Origin: Lutibacter sp.
GTDB lineage: Bacteria; Bacteroidota; Bacteroidia; Flavobacteriales; Flavobacteriaceae
Assembly (NCBI RefSeq): GCF_013041805.1
Contig: NZ_JABDRI010000076.1
Coordinates: forward strand, 23,964-87,963
Direction: 5' to 3'
DNA length: 64,000 bases
The translations under genes were made by a program, and so were the position numbers. Positions within the stretch are counted from its first letter, which is position 1, and each line of letters opens with the position of its first letter. Below the pieces are notes generated by a model. It worked only from the letters and a program-made list of their open reading frames with translations, did no database searches and was not told the DNA's origin. Shown here in pieces: positions 53,231 to 61,195 of this stretch.

Positions 53231-54919
53231 TTAAAAAATTTGTTCTAAAATCTTTTCAGTTATTACATATGTTGGTAATACTCCTGTTGTTCCTAGGCCT
53301 CCTGAGGCCAATGTACTCCCCGTTTGTAATGGATTATCTGATGCATAATAAGCATAGCGCACCTTAACTTTACTCGAAATATTCCCTCGAATTTTTGAAG
53401 CCGCTTGTATTGCTTTTTGATAATGTGCTCCTTCCATTTCTAACCCGGTAACTTTCCAAGTAGAATCATAAAAGAATTTTAGAATATCTTTATTTTGAAG
53501 TGATGTTCCAAGAACGGTAACCATCGCGCCAGTATACACGTTTACTCCACAACCTTCAAACATTCTTTTTTTAAGTTGATTCTTGAATGGGTAGTTGTCT
53601 GCTGTTCCTTCAAAAATATGAGAAGACGGTATCATGATATCTCCTTTTCCACCCTCCAAAATACCTGCTTTTCCCATAATTGAAATAGACTCAATATTGA
53701 GGTGATAATTTTTACTGTTTTCACAAACATATGGCTTTAAAAGCTCATCCATTGTTTCATAAGCTTGCTCACCAAATGCATAATCCATGACAATTAGTAC
53801 AGGTTTTTCTTCATTTTCAAGAGTTCCATCAAAAGAATATTGAGTTTTACTCATATCAATTTTCGCAGTATCAATAATTTGAACATTAATATTGGTTCCT
53901 GAAGTATCTTTTATAAATGTTAGGCCGTTGTCAGCAGCATAATCCATCACTTGTTTACGTAAATCTTCATTCTCATCATCACTTAGCAATTCATATAGCG
54001 AAATAGTATCATTATTTTTAATTTGCTGCGGTAAAACAATTGGTGCATAAAGAGAGTTCATTACACTATGCATATTAGCGCTAATAATATGAAGTGGGCG
54101 TTTTAGTAATTTCTGTTGATTTAAAACGTCTTTAATATTTGTTGCCCAAACTTCTCCATAAATATGATGCCCAATTCTTTCTCTTAAAACAGGGCTAAAA
54201 TTAATAGCTCTTTTTATACCATAAATTTTCTCACTTAGCGCAATATGCCCTAACCAATAAATAATTTGAAAAAAGCGATCTGGATTCTTTTCTTCACCTA
54301 ATTCTTGGTGGATACTTTGTGTTTCCTCAAAAGTTCTACCCAGAATACTTGCCATATGGGCTAACATAATATCTCTATTGTCTCTAGATAGTTTTCTATT
54401 ATGTAATACTGTATCTTCTAATTTTTTCCACTCCCTAATAGTTTCACCCTCATCATTTACTAAAACTTTATTCGCAATTTTATATGATTCAACAAATAAA
54501 AAGGTAAGATGTGTTAGTATGTCATAAATTTCAGATCTTCCACGTGTTACTTCAATATTCATTTGATCCTTGTCTATTCTAAAACAAGTTCTTCTTCGTT
54601 TAGGCGGAATAATAGGTTTAAAATGTGAATTTGAATACCCTTCATCGGCGGTTAAATTAATGTATCTACATTCTTCAATTCCCTGAGGTAAACGCTCGAT
54701 AGCGTAAATTAACCCATTTAATTCTACTTTTTCTTCAGCAATTGATCCGTATATTTCTGGTCTAAGTACCAGCAAAGCTTCTCTTAATGCATCTCCTGAA
54801 ATTCCATTTGGTTTATAAAAACCTCTGGTAAATAAATGGCGCATTGATATGTATAAACGCTCTATGGCTTTTGATGATTCTTGAGCGCGAGTTCTTCCTT
54901 TAATTGTTGAATGTGACAT
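53231..54919 (-). CDS. Conserved protein with nucleoside-phosphorylase-like C-terminus (DUF6909-like)
   Basis: A 562-residue cytosolic protein that I know only as a conserved Bacteroidota family (I believe DUF6909). The N-terminal half (about 1-270) is helical, without a recognised domain. The C-terminal half resembles purine nucleoside phosphorylase/AMP nucleosidase folds: VLIVMDYAFGEQAYETMDELL, SIMGKAGILEGGKGDIMIPSSHIFEG, and WKVTGLEMEGAHYQKAIQAASKI, where the EMEG mimics the ME motif that binds ribose in this fold. It is 32 bases upstream of purD and cotranscribed, so a purine-linked role is a fair guess. It has its own -7 box. Confidence 0.8.
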   Translation of the reverse strand: MSHSTIKGRTRAQESSKAIERLYISMRHLFTRGFYKPNGISGDALREALLVLRPEIYGSIAEEKVELNGLIYAIERLPQGIEECRYINLTADEGYSNSHFKPIIPPKRRRTCFRIDKDQMNIEVTRGRSEIYDILTHLTFLFVESYKIANKVLVNDEGETIREWKKLEDTVLHNRKLSRDNRDIMLAHMASILGRTFEETQSIHQELGEEKNPDRFFQIIYWLGHIALSEKIYGIKRAINFSPVLRERIGHHIYGEVWATNIKDVLNQQKLLKRPLHIISANMHSVMNSLYAPIVLPQQIKNNDTISLYELLSDDENEDLRKQVMDYAADNGLTFIKDTSGTNINVQIIDTAKIDMSKTQYSFDGTLENEEKPVLIVMDYAFGEQAYETMDELLKPYVCENSKNYHLNIESISIMGKAGILEGGKGDIMIPSSHIFEGTADNYPFKNQLKKRMFEGCGVNVYTGAMVTVLGTSLQNKDILKFFYDSTWKVTGLEMEGAHYQKAIQAASKIRGNISSKVKVRYAYYASDNPLQTGSTLASGGLGTTGVLPTYVITEKILEQIF

Positions 54920-54937
54920 ATTCTAAATTTGAGGTAT

Positions 54938-54945
54938 CAAAGATA
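54938..54945 (-). promoter_or_regulatory. Candidate -7 element of the DUF6909-like/purD unit
   Basis: The minus strand reads TATCTTTG, matching TAnnTTTG, about 19 bases before the start. Confidence 0.5.
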
Positions 54946-54986
54946 CAACTTAATCTATTTATTTAGTGAATTGTAATCTGAGCAAT

Positions 54987-56624
54987 TTATATTTTTAATA
55001 TTGAATTGTACTTTTGTGAATCGTATAAAATTGAGGACGCTTTTATAATAACATTATCAAAAGCAGCTTTTTGTTTATAAACGCCTTCATCATAGTAATA
55101 ACGCTTTACAATTTCCTCGGTTAACTTATGTAAAATCTCTTCTTTATTTTTGTCTAATTCTTTTAATTTTTCTAGCTGTATTTTCTTTAACAATTCAGAA
55201 TATGTTTTATCTAAATCAAGACTTAATCCTTCTGAAATTGCTTTCTTTTTTGCTTTATTAAATTCAACTTCTGTATCGGTTTCAAAAGCTTCATTATTTT
55301 TAGATACGTATAACTTCAGTGAATTAAAATCGCTATCACCTAACTGAAATGTTGAAGGTTCTGTAATTGTTGTGTGTTCATAAAAATAATTTGTAACAAA
55401 ATTTAGAAAAGCATCAGAATTAAATAAAGCTTCTGTAGTTTTTGTTGTTGTTGGTTTTTCAATTTCAATATCTGGTAAAATACCACCTCCACCATAAACG
55501 GTTCTTCCAATTTCAGTTTTATATTGTTCTCTTCCTGCATCAGAAAATTTTGGAATATTTCCTTCTTCATCTCTATTTGTATAATCTAATTCTTGAATAC
55601 ATCTTCCGCTAGGTGTATAATATTTAGAAATAGTTAATTTCATTTGTGTTCCATAAGAAAGTTCTCTGTACCGTTGAACTAAACCTTTCCCAAAAGAACG
55701 CTCTCCAACAATAACTGCTCTATCATAATCTTGTAACGAACCCGCTAAGATTTCAGATGCTGAAGCTGATCTATTATTGACAAGTATTGCAATTGGTATT
55801 TCTAAATCTAATGGTTCTTCACGTGTTTTAAACGTATCACTCCACTTTTCAATTTTAGCTTTAGTGGTTACAACAATTTTATCTTTAGGTATGAAATAAT
55901 TGGTAATTTTTACCGCTTCCATCAATAAACCTCCAGGATTACTTCGAACGTCTAAAATTAATTTTTTCATTCCTTCATCTTTCAATTCTAAAAATGCTTT
56001 TTTTACTTCAGAAGCTGCCTTTTCATTGAACGTGGTGAATGAAATATATCCAACCTCAGCATCTAACATGGTATAATATGGCACTGGGTTAATTTCAACT
56101 TTTTTACGCGTTAACTCAACTTCAATCTTTTTATTTTGACGTTCAATTTGGAGTTTTATTTTAGTGTTTGGCAATCCATTTAACAATGTTGAAATACCAT
56201 TTCCTTCAAAATCTTTTACTATAAAATCATCTATTTTTAAAATCTTATCTCCGGCCTTTATTCCAGATTTTTCGGCTGGAGAATTCTTTAAAATTTCTTT
56301 AATTACGAGTGTTTTATTCTTAAAATTTGTAATGGCTCCAATTCCACCATATTGACCCGATTGCTCAATTCTTGCACCTTCCACTCCTTGCTCGTCATAA
56401 TAACGAGTATATGGGTCTAAATTTTGAAGCATATGATTTATTGCATTGCTAGTAAGTTTTGCCGGATTCACTTCATCAACATAATACATATTCAACTCTT
56501 TAAACAATGTAGTGTAAATATCTATTTGCTTCGCAATTTCAAAAAAGTTAGATTGAAAACCGATAGAAATTAAAACAGAAATACTTACAAAAACACCAAC
56601 CCCAATTTTTTTAATTTTATTCAT
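54987..56624 (-). CDS. S41 family C-terminal processing peptidase (complete paralogue)
   Basis: A 545-residue protease related to the partial one at 1-1538. An N-terminal hydrophobic segment (IGVGVFVSISVLISIGF) acts as signal or anchor. The PDZ domain covers about 85-170 (GGIGAITNFKNKTLVIKEIL; GIKAGDKILKIDDFIV). The catalytic domain carries LDVRSNPGGLLMEAV, NNRSASASEILAGSLQDYDRAVIVGERSFGKGLVQ (Ser and Lys). A C-terminal helical extension is present. The ATG overlaps the rnpA stop by 8 bases. Confidence 0.95.
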   Translation of the reverse strand: MNKIKKIGVGVFVSISVLISIGFQSNFFEIAKQIDIYTTLFKELNMYYVDEVNPAKLTSNAINHMLQNLDPYTRYYDEQGVEGARIEQSGQYGGIGAITNFKNKTLVIKEILKNSPAEKSGIKAGDKILKIDDFIVKDFEGNGISTLLNGLPNTKIKLQIERQNKKIEVELTRKKVEINPVPYYTMLDAEVGYISFTTFNEKAASEVKKAFLELKDEGMKKLILDVRSNPGGLLMEAVKITNYFIPKDKIVVTTKAKIEKWSDTFKTREEPLDLEIPIAILVNNRSASASEILAGSLQDYDRAVIVGERSFGKGLVQRYRELSYGTQMKLTISKYYTPSGRCIQELDYTNRDEEGNIPKFSDAGREQYKTEIGRTVYGGGGILPDIEIEKPTTTKTTEALFNSDAFLNFVTNYFYEHTTITEPSTFQLGDSDFNSLKLYVSKNNEAFETDTEVEFNKAKKKAISEGLSLDLDKTYSELLKKIQLEKLKELDKNKEEILHKLTEEIVKRYYYDEGVYKQKAAFDNVIIKASSILYDSQKYNSILKI

Positions 56625-56997
56625 TTTTGGTAATTTTAACTAAAAACTTATCACATAACTTTAAAATAGATTGCTCTAAATCATTCAAACTAAGTTCCTC
56701 ATTTGACATATAAATAAACATAAATATATATTGCTTATTTAAATTTTTAACAAAACAATGTTTGTTTTTTCTATAAACTTCCCTCATCAATCGCTTTATT
56801 CTATTTCTATGTACTGCTAATTTTACAGCACGTTTTGGTACTGTAAATCCAACTTTCACAGGAAACTGAGAATAATGCTCTTTTTCCAAATACACTAATT
56901 GAAGTGGAAACGATTTTATACGAATACCTTCTGCAAATAATTGCTCAATTGCAGCTTTACTTTTTAGTTTTTCGTCTTTTCCTAAGGTATAACTCAT
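56617..56997 (-). CDS. rnpA: Ribonuclease P protein component
   Basis: A 126-residue basic protein that helps RNase P RNA mature tRNA 5' ends. The signature VHRNRIKRLMREVYR is present near residue 60, preceded by KVGFTVPKRAVKLA. I start at ATG 56997 (MSYTLGKDEKLKSK); a GTG at 57003 also opens the frame but lies within the -7 box at 57003-57010. That box ends 5 bases before the ATG, so the message may be leaderless. It is followed by the S41 protease with an 8-base overlap. Confidence 0.96.
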   Translation of the reverse strand: MSYTLGKDEKLKSKAAIEQLFAEGIRIKSFPLQLVYLEKEHYSQFPVKVGFTVPKRAVKLAVHRNRIKRLMREVYRKNKHCFVKNLNKQYIFMFIYMSNEELSLNDLEQSILKLCDKFLVKITKNE

Positions 56998-57002
56998 TAA
57001 CA

Positions 57003-57010
57003 CAAATGTA
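57003..57010 (-). promoter_or_regulatory. Candidate -7 element of rnpA, 5 bases from the ATG
   Basis: The minus strand reads TACATTTG, matching TAnnTTTG, and ends 5 bases before the ATG at 56997. Confidence 0.5.
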
Positions 57011-57056
57011 ATGAATAAAAGATTTTAAAAAATCAATTGGTAAAGACTTTAATTCT

Positions 57057-57064
57057 TAAATTTG
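57057..57064 (+). promoter_or_regulatory. Candidate -7 element of the glutaryl-CoA dehydrogenase gene
   Basis: TAAATTTG matches TAnnTTTG. It lies inside the upstream open frame, which rules out the TTG at 57037 and supports the ATG at 57088. Confidence 0.5.
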
Positions 57065-57087
57065 TAAAAAACATTAAACATCTATTT

Positions 57088-58266
57088 ATGTCTCAAGATT
57101 TATACCAAGCTCCAGATTATTTTCAATTAGATGAATTATTAACTGAAGAGCATATTTTAGTACGAGATGCAGCTCGTGAATGGGTAAAACGTGAAGTTTC
57201 TCCAATTATAGAAAAAGCCGCACAAGACGCGAAATTTCCAACTTCAATTGTTTCTGGATTGGCTGAAATTGGTGCTTTTGGGCCATATATTCCTGAAGAA
57301 TATGGAGGAGCGGGACTAGACCAAATGGCGTATGGATTGATTATGCAAGAAATTGAAAGAGGTGATTCTGGTGTTCGGTCAACAGCATCTGTTCAATCTT
57401 CATTAGTTATGTATCCTATTTGGAAATTTGGAAGTGAAGCGCAAAAACAAAAATACCTGCCAAAACTAGCGAGTGGAGAATTTTTAGGTTGTTTTGGATT
57501 AACTGAGCCTGATTTTGGTTCAAATCCAGGCGGTATGGTTACCAATATTAAAGATATGGGTGATCACTATGTACTTAACGGCGCTAAAATGTGGATTTCA
57601 AATTCGCCATTTGCTGATATTGCTGTAGTTTGGGCAAAAAATGAACAAGGCCGTATAAAAGGTTTAATTGTTGAACGTGGTATGAAAGGGTTTTCTACCC
57701 CAGAAACGCACAATAAATGGTCTTTAAGAGCTTCTGCAACGGGTGAATTAATATTTGATAACGTAAAAATTCCAAAAGAAAATATATTACCTAATAAAGA
57801 TGGTTTAGGAGCACCTCTTTTATGTTTAGATTCTGCTAGATATGGAATTGCTTGGGGAGCAATTGGAGCTGCCATGGATTGTTATGATACGGCTTTGCGT
57901 TATGCAAAAGAACGTGTTCAATTTGACAAACCAATTGCTGGTTATCAATTACAGCAAAAAAAATTAGCTGAAATGATTACTGAAATCACAAAAGCGCAAT
58001 TATTAACTTGGCGATTGGGTACGCTTAGAAATGAAGATAAAGCTACAAGTGCACAAATTTCTATGGCAAAACGAAATAATGTTGAAATGGCTATTAATAT
58101 TGCTAGAGAAGCGCGACAAATTTTAGGTGCTATGGGAATTACTGGTGAATATTCTATTATGAGACATATGATGAATTTAGAAAGTGTAATTACCTATGAA
58201 GGAACGCATGATATTCACTTATTAATTACCGGTATGGATATTACGGGACTGCCTGCATTTAAGTAA
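57088..58266 (+). CDS. Glutaryl-CoA dehydrogenase (acyl-CoA dehydrogenase family)
   Basis: A 392-residue FAD enzyme that oxidises and decarboxylates glutaryl-CoA to crotonyl-CoA in lysine and tryptophan breakdown. Specific features: GVRSTASVQSSLVMYPIWKFGS, with the substrate Arg; GCFGLTEPDFGSNPGGM; and TYEGTHDIHLLITG at the C-terminus, containing the catalytic Glu. These match the glutaryl-CoA subgroup better than other acyl-CoA dehydrogenases. The start is the ATG at 57088 (MSQDLYQAPDYF), supported by the -7 box. A bidirectional terminator follows. Confidence 0.94.
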   Translation: MSQDLYQAPDYFQLDELLTEEHILVRDAAREWVKREVSPIIEKAAQDAKFPTSIVSGLAEIGAFGPYIPEEYGGAGLDQMAYGLIMQEIERGDSGVRSTASVQSSLVMYPIWKFGSEAQKQKYLPKLASGEFLGCFGLTEPDFGSNPGGMVTNIKDMGDHYVLNGAKMWISNSPFADIAVVWAKNEQGRIKGLIVERGMKGFSTPETHNKWSLRASATGELIFDNVKIPKENILPNKDGLGAPLLCLDSARYGIAWGAIGAAMDCYDTALRYAKERVQFDKPIAGYQLQQKKLAEMITEITKAQLLTWRLGTLRNEDKATSAQISMAKRNNVEMAINIAREARQILGAMGITGEYSIMRHMMNLESVITYEGTHDIHLLITGMDITGLPAFK

Positions 58267-58285
58267 TTGATAAACAATTAAACAT

Positions 58286-58317
58286 AAAAAAAGGCTTTAA
58301 AATTAAAGCCTTTTTTT
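58286..58317. terminator. Bidirectional intrinsic terminator
   Basis: AAAAAAAGGCTTTAA pairs perfectly with TTAAAGCCTTTTTTT. It ends the dehydrogenase gene on the plus strand and the GEVED/T9SS gene on the minus strand, whose stop is 5 bases away. Confidence 0.88.
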
Positions 58318-58321
58318 ATGT

Positions 58322-61093
58322 TTATTCAACAACTATTTTTTTAGAAAAAATTTCACTATTAGCATTAATATATACCAAATAAACTCCGGTATTTACTTGT
58401 AAAGGAAGATTCATTTCAACATCGAAAATAAGATTGTCCCAATTTGAAACAAGCTGTCCCATAGTATTAAAAACTTGGACTGTATTAATTTTATTGTTTT
58501 TAGAGTTCTTTACAATAAGTTGACGGTTTACGTTATCCATATAAACAATAATTTCATCACCCAAAATAACCTCTTCAACTACTGGTTTATTTGACTCAAA
58601 AACTATTGAAAATCGACCCAAATATTCTCCTGGTTCAAGATAAATCTCGAAATCATTTGCAGAGATATTATGTAACATTCCCGTAACATTATCTTTTACA
58701 TATAATTTTGTATCCTCTGAGACATTTAATAGCTCATCGATTTTAATAGAAATTTCTCCCCCGTTTTCAGTTTGAATTCCTAATTGAAATTCTTTTTTGC
58801 CTAAAATTTCATTCGTAGCTTGAATCACATATTTTGAGTTATCAAGCAACCAAAACATATCATCATCAAATAATTGATACATTGCCGCATCATAACCCCA
58901 ATCAATTGCATCAGAAGCGTTTTCATCAATAGTAAGTAGTAATTGTCTATGATTAATTTCAGGTGCATCAAAACCAATTCTAAATTTAGGTCTTAGGTCA
59001 ATTGTATTATCATCTGTTAATTTACCTTTTGTAGTTGAACCTTTCATAAAAACTGAGTTTCCTGACGATTCCGTTACAAAAATACGCTGTCCATTATTAA
59101 ACTCAATGTCTCCACCATCTGCATCTGCTTCAATAAAAAAACCTTGTCCCACAGGAATATATCTTTCTGGAGCACCTTTAACTGAGGAGCCTCCACTTAA
59201 CCCTGGGTATGAAGATGCTGGTACACCTCCAGACAAACTATAAGTTGAATAACCTGCTTGATAATCTGCAAGATTATGAGAATTACCACCATAATGCTCC
59301 CAGAAATACAATGCGCCACTACCACCTATTGAACCCGTACCAGACGGACTATTGTCCATTAAAAATTGATTGGCATCTAATGCTGAAGGATACGGATTTC
59401 CAACAAGGTAATTATTATCCGCTCCAACTGATAACAAAATCGTACCATTATTAGGCTTCCCAATAAACACATAGTTTTGCTCTCCAATTGCTCCAGTTCC
59501 TTTTAAGCTAAAACCTTCTGCTGAATAAATCTTACCTGAGTTCCCAATAAATTGCCATTGGCTATAATCACTATTTCTATCAGAAAATTTATACATCCAA
59601 ATTGTACTTAAAGTAACCGGTGAAATACTACCATTTAATCCAGATGTGTATACTATGGATCCTGGAGTGCTATTTGTTCCATCTCTTAATGCATCATTTA
59701 TTGTTGTATAATTTCCATTAACATCAGTAGCTGTGTAAACGGGTGATGACCAATAATTATATCGATATAAATTACCTTCTCCTTGCTGTTCTATTTCAAT
59801 ACTTCCAGTACTTGCATTATCAAAAACACTACCTGTTGTTTGAATTAATTGTGATTCACCTTCTAAATCAATAATTCCATCAAGTACTATTGTTCCAGCA
59901 ATTTCAAAACTATTATCTAAAACGGTAAGTGAAGACCCATTTTCAAATTCTATATTATTCACGAAACCTGAATTTCCTGCAGCATAAATGATAGGGTATC
60001 TTGAAAGACCTGTGGGTATTAATACATCGGTATTATTTGTTATTGAAGGTACTTCACCACAACTCCAATTACCATCTATATTCCAGTCATCACTTACTGT
60101 ACCTGTCCAAATATTAGAACTCCCACAAGTTACATTAATACTATAATCTTCAACTTCTCCATCAAAACCTGTTTCGCAACTTGTTGGATATTCATTCCAT
60201 TCAGCAGATACACGCATTCTTGTGTTTCCAATTACTGCATTTGAAGGCACAGTTATTGACAATGGAGATAAGTTTGTAGCTCTATTATCATTATTATTTC
60301 TAAAACCTAATTCATATCTTTCATTGGCATCATTAAAAACACCATCCTGATCCCAGTCAATCCAAGCTATAGCATAAACTCTATAATTCCCATCCGTATT
60401 CACATTTACTGTTAAAGGGTAAGTTGTTCCTCTCACAATTGTAGTTGAAATTGAAGTAAAATCTGAATACCCATCATAAATATTAATAGGTGTTGGATTT
60501 GAAATGGTATTAAAATCAACTAATCGAATACCTGTAGTATATGGATCTGTATCATCTCCTGTAGAAAAACAATACATACTTCCATAAATTATTACATCAT
60601 CTATAAAAAACCTGTCATTATTATCACTATTGTCAGGGTCAACTACAGAAAATCTTATTTGAGCATTTGAAGGTAAATTAGCAGGCGCAGCAATTGTAAC
60701 TGTATTTAAAAAATAATTTGTACTTTCTAAATAGTAAACTCCATCAATTACAATAGAGCCCATAATTTGCCAATTAGAACCATCAAAAAATTCAACTCTT
60801 AGTTGCTCCCCAGTCTCCATTTGTCTGGCTCTAAAACTGAATGAAACTGATATAAAATTAAATGAACTAGCATCAAATATAGGTGAAATTGCTACTTCAC
60901 CTTTTAATATACGTAAAGAAGAGGTACCTTGAATGGTATTTCCATTACTCACATAATTTAATTGCCCTCCATTTGTCCAACTAGCTGGCCTCGTATCAAA
61001 ATTTTCAGTTATTATTTGAGAAAATAATGTGTATGAAGAAAACATTAGCATTAAAAAGAATACCTTCCTTAGAATGTATAAACTATTAAACAT
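58322..61093 (-). CDS. Large secreted GEVED-domain protein with T9SS sorting domain
   Basis: A 923-residue secreted protein. The signal peptide ends TLFSQ. A MAM-like beta domain covers about 28-165 (ENFDTRPASWTNGGQLNYVSNG). A GEVED domain follows (about 205-320, with CETGFDGEVEDYSINVTC). A central region of unrecognised beta-rich sequence has many Gly, Ser and Asn residues. The C-terminus (about 850-923) is a Por sorting domain, ending GVYLVYINANSEIFSKKIVVE. Likely a surface adhesin or matrix protein; no catalytic domain is seen. Confidence 0.88.
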   Translation of the reverse strand: MFNSLYILRKVFFLMLMFSSYTLFSQIITENFDTRPASWTNGGQLNYVSNGNTIQGTSSLRILKGEVAISPIFDASSFNFISVSFSFRARQMETGEQLRVEFFDGSNWQIMGSIVIDGVYYLESTNYFLNTVTIAAPANLPSNAQIRFSVVDPDNSDNNDRFFIDDVIIYGSMYCFSTGDDTDPYTTGIRLVDFNTISNPTPINIYDGYSDFTSISTTIVRGTTYPLTVNVNTDGNYRVYAIAWIDWDQDGVFNDANERYELGFRNNNDNRATNLSPLSITVPSNAVIGNTRMRVSAEWNEYPTSCETGFDGEVEDYSINVTCGSSNIWTGTVSDDWNIDGNWSCGEVPSITNNTDVLIPTGLSRYPIIYAAGNSGFVNNIEFENGSSLTVLDNSFEIAGTIVLDGIIDLEGESQLIQTTGSVFDNASTGSIEIEQQGEGNLYRYNYWSSPVYTATDVNGNYTTINDALRDGTNSTPGSIVYTSGLNGSISPVTLSTIWMYKFSDRNSDYSQWQFIGNSGKIYSAEGFSLKGTGAIGEQNYVFIGKPNNGTILLSVGADNNYLVGNPYPSALDANQFLMDNSPSGTGSIGGSGALYFWEHYGGNSHNLADYQAGYSTYSLSGGVPASSYPGLSGGSSVKGAPERYIPVGQGFFIEADADGGDIEFNNGQRIFVTESSGNSVFMKGSTTKGKLTDDNTIDLRPKFRIGFDAPEINHRQLLLTIDENASDAIDWGYDAAMYQLFDDDMFWLLDNSKYVIQATNEILGKKEFQLGIQTENGGEISIKIDELLNVSEDTKLYVKDNVTGMLHNISANDFEIYLEPGEYLGRFSIVFESNKPVVEEVILGDEIIVYMDNVNRQLIVKNSKNNKINTVQVFNTMGQLVSNWDNLIFDVEMNLPLQVNTGVYLVYINANSEIFSKKIVVE

Positions 61094-61119
61094 TGATAAT
61101 CTTAATTTGATAACTTTTG

Positions 61120-61127
61120 CAAAAATA
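61120..61127 (-). promoter_or_regulatory. Candidate -7 element of the GEVED/T9SS gene
   Basis: The minus strand reads TATTTTTG, matching TAnnTTTG, about 26 bases before the ATG at 61093. Confidence 0.45.
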
Positions 61128-61195
61128 GTAATTTTTAAGTAAACTTTAAATCTTCAACTCTATACAAATTCATAAATGTATACATACGAATATAT

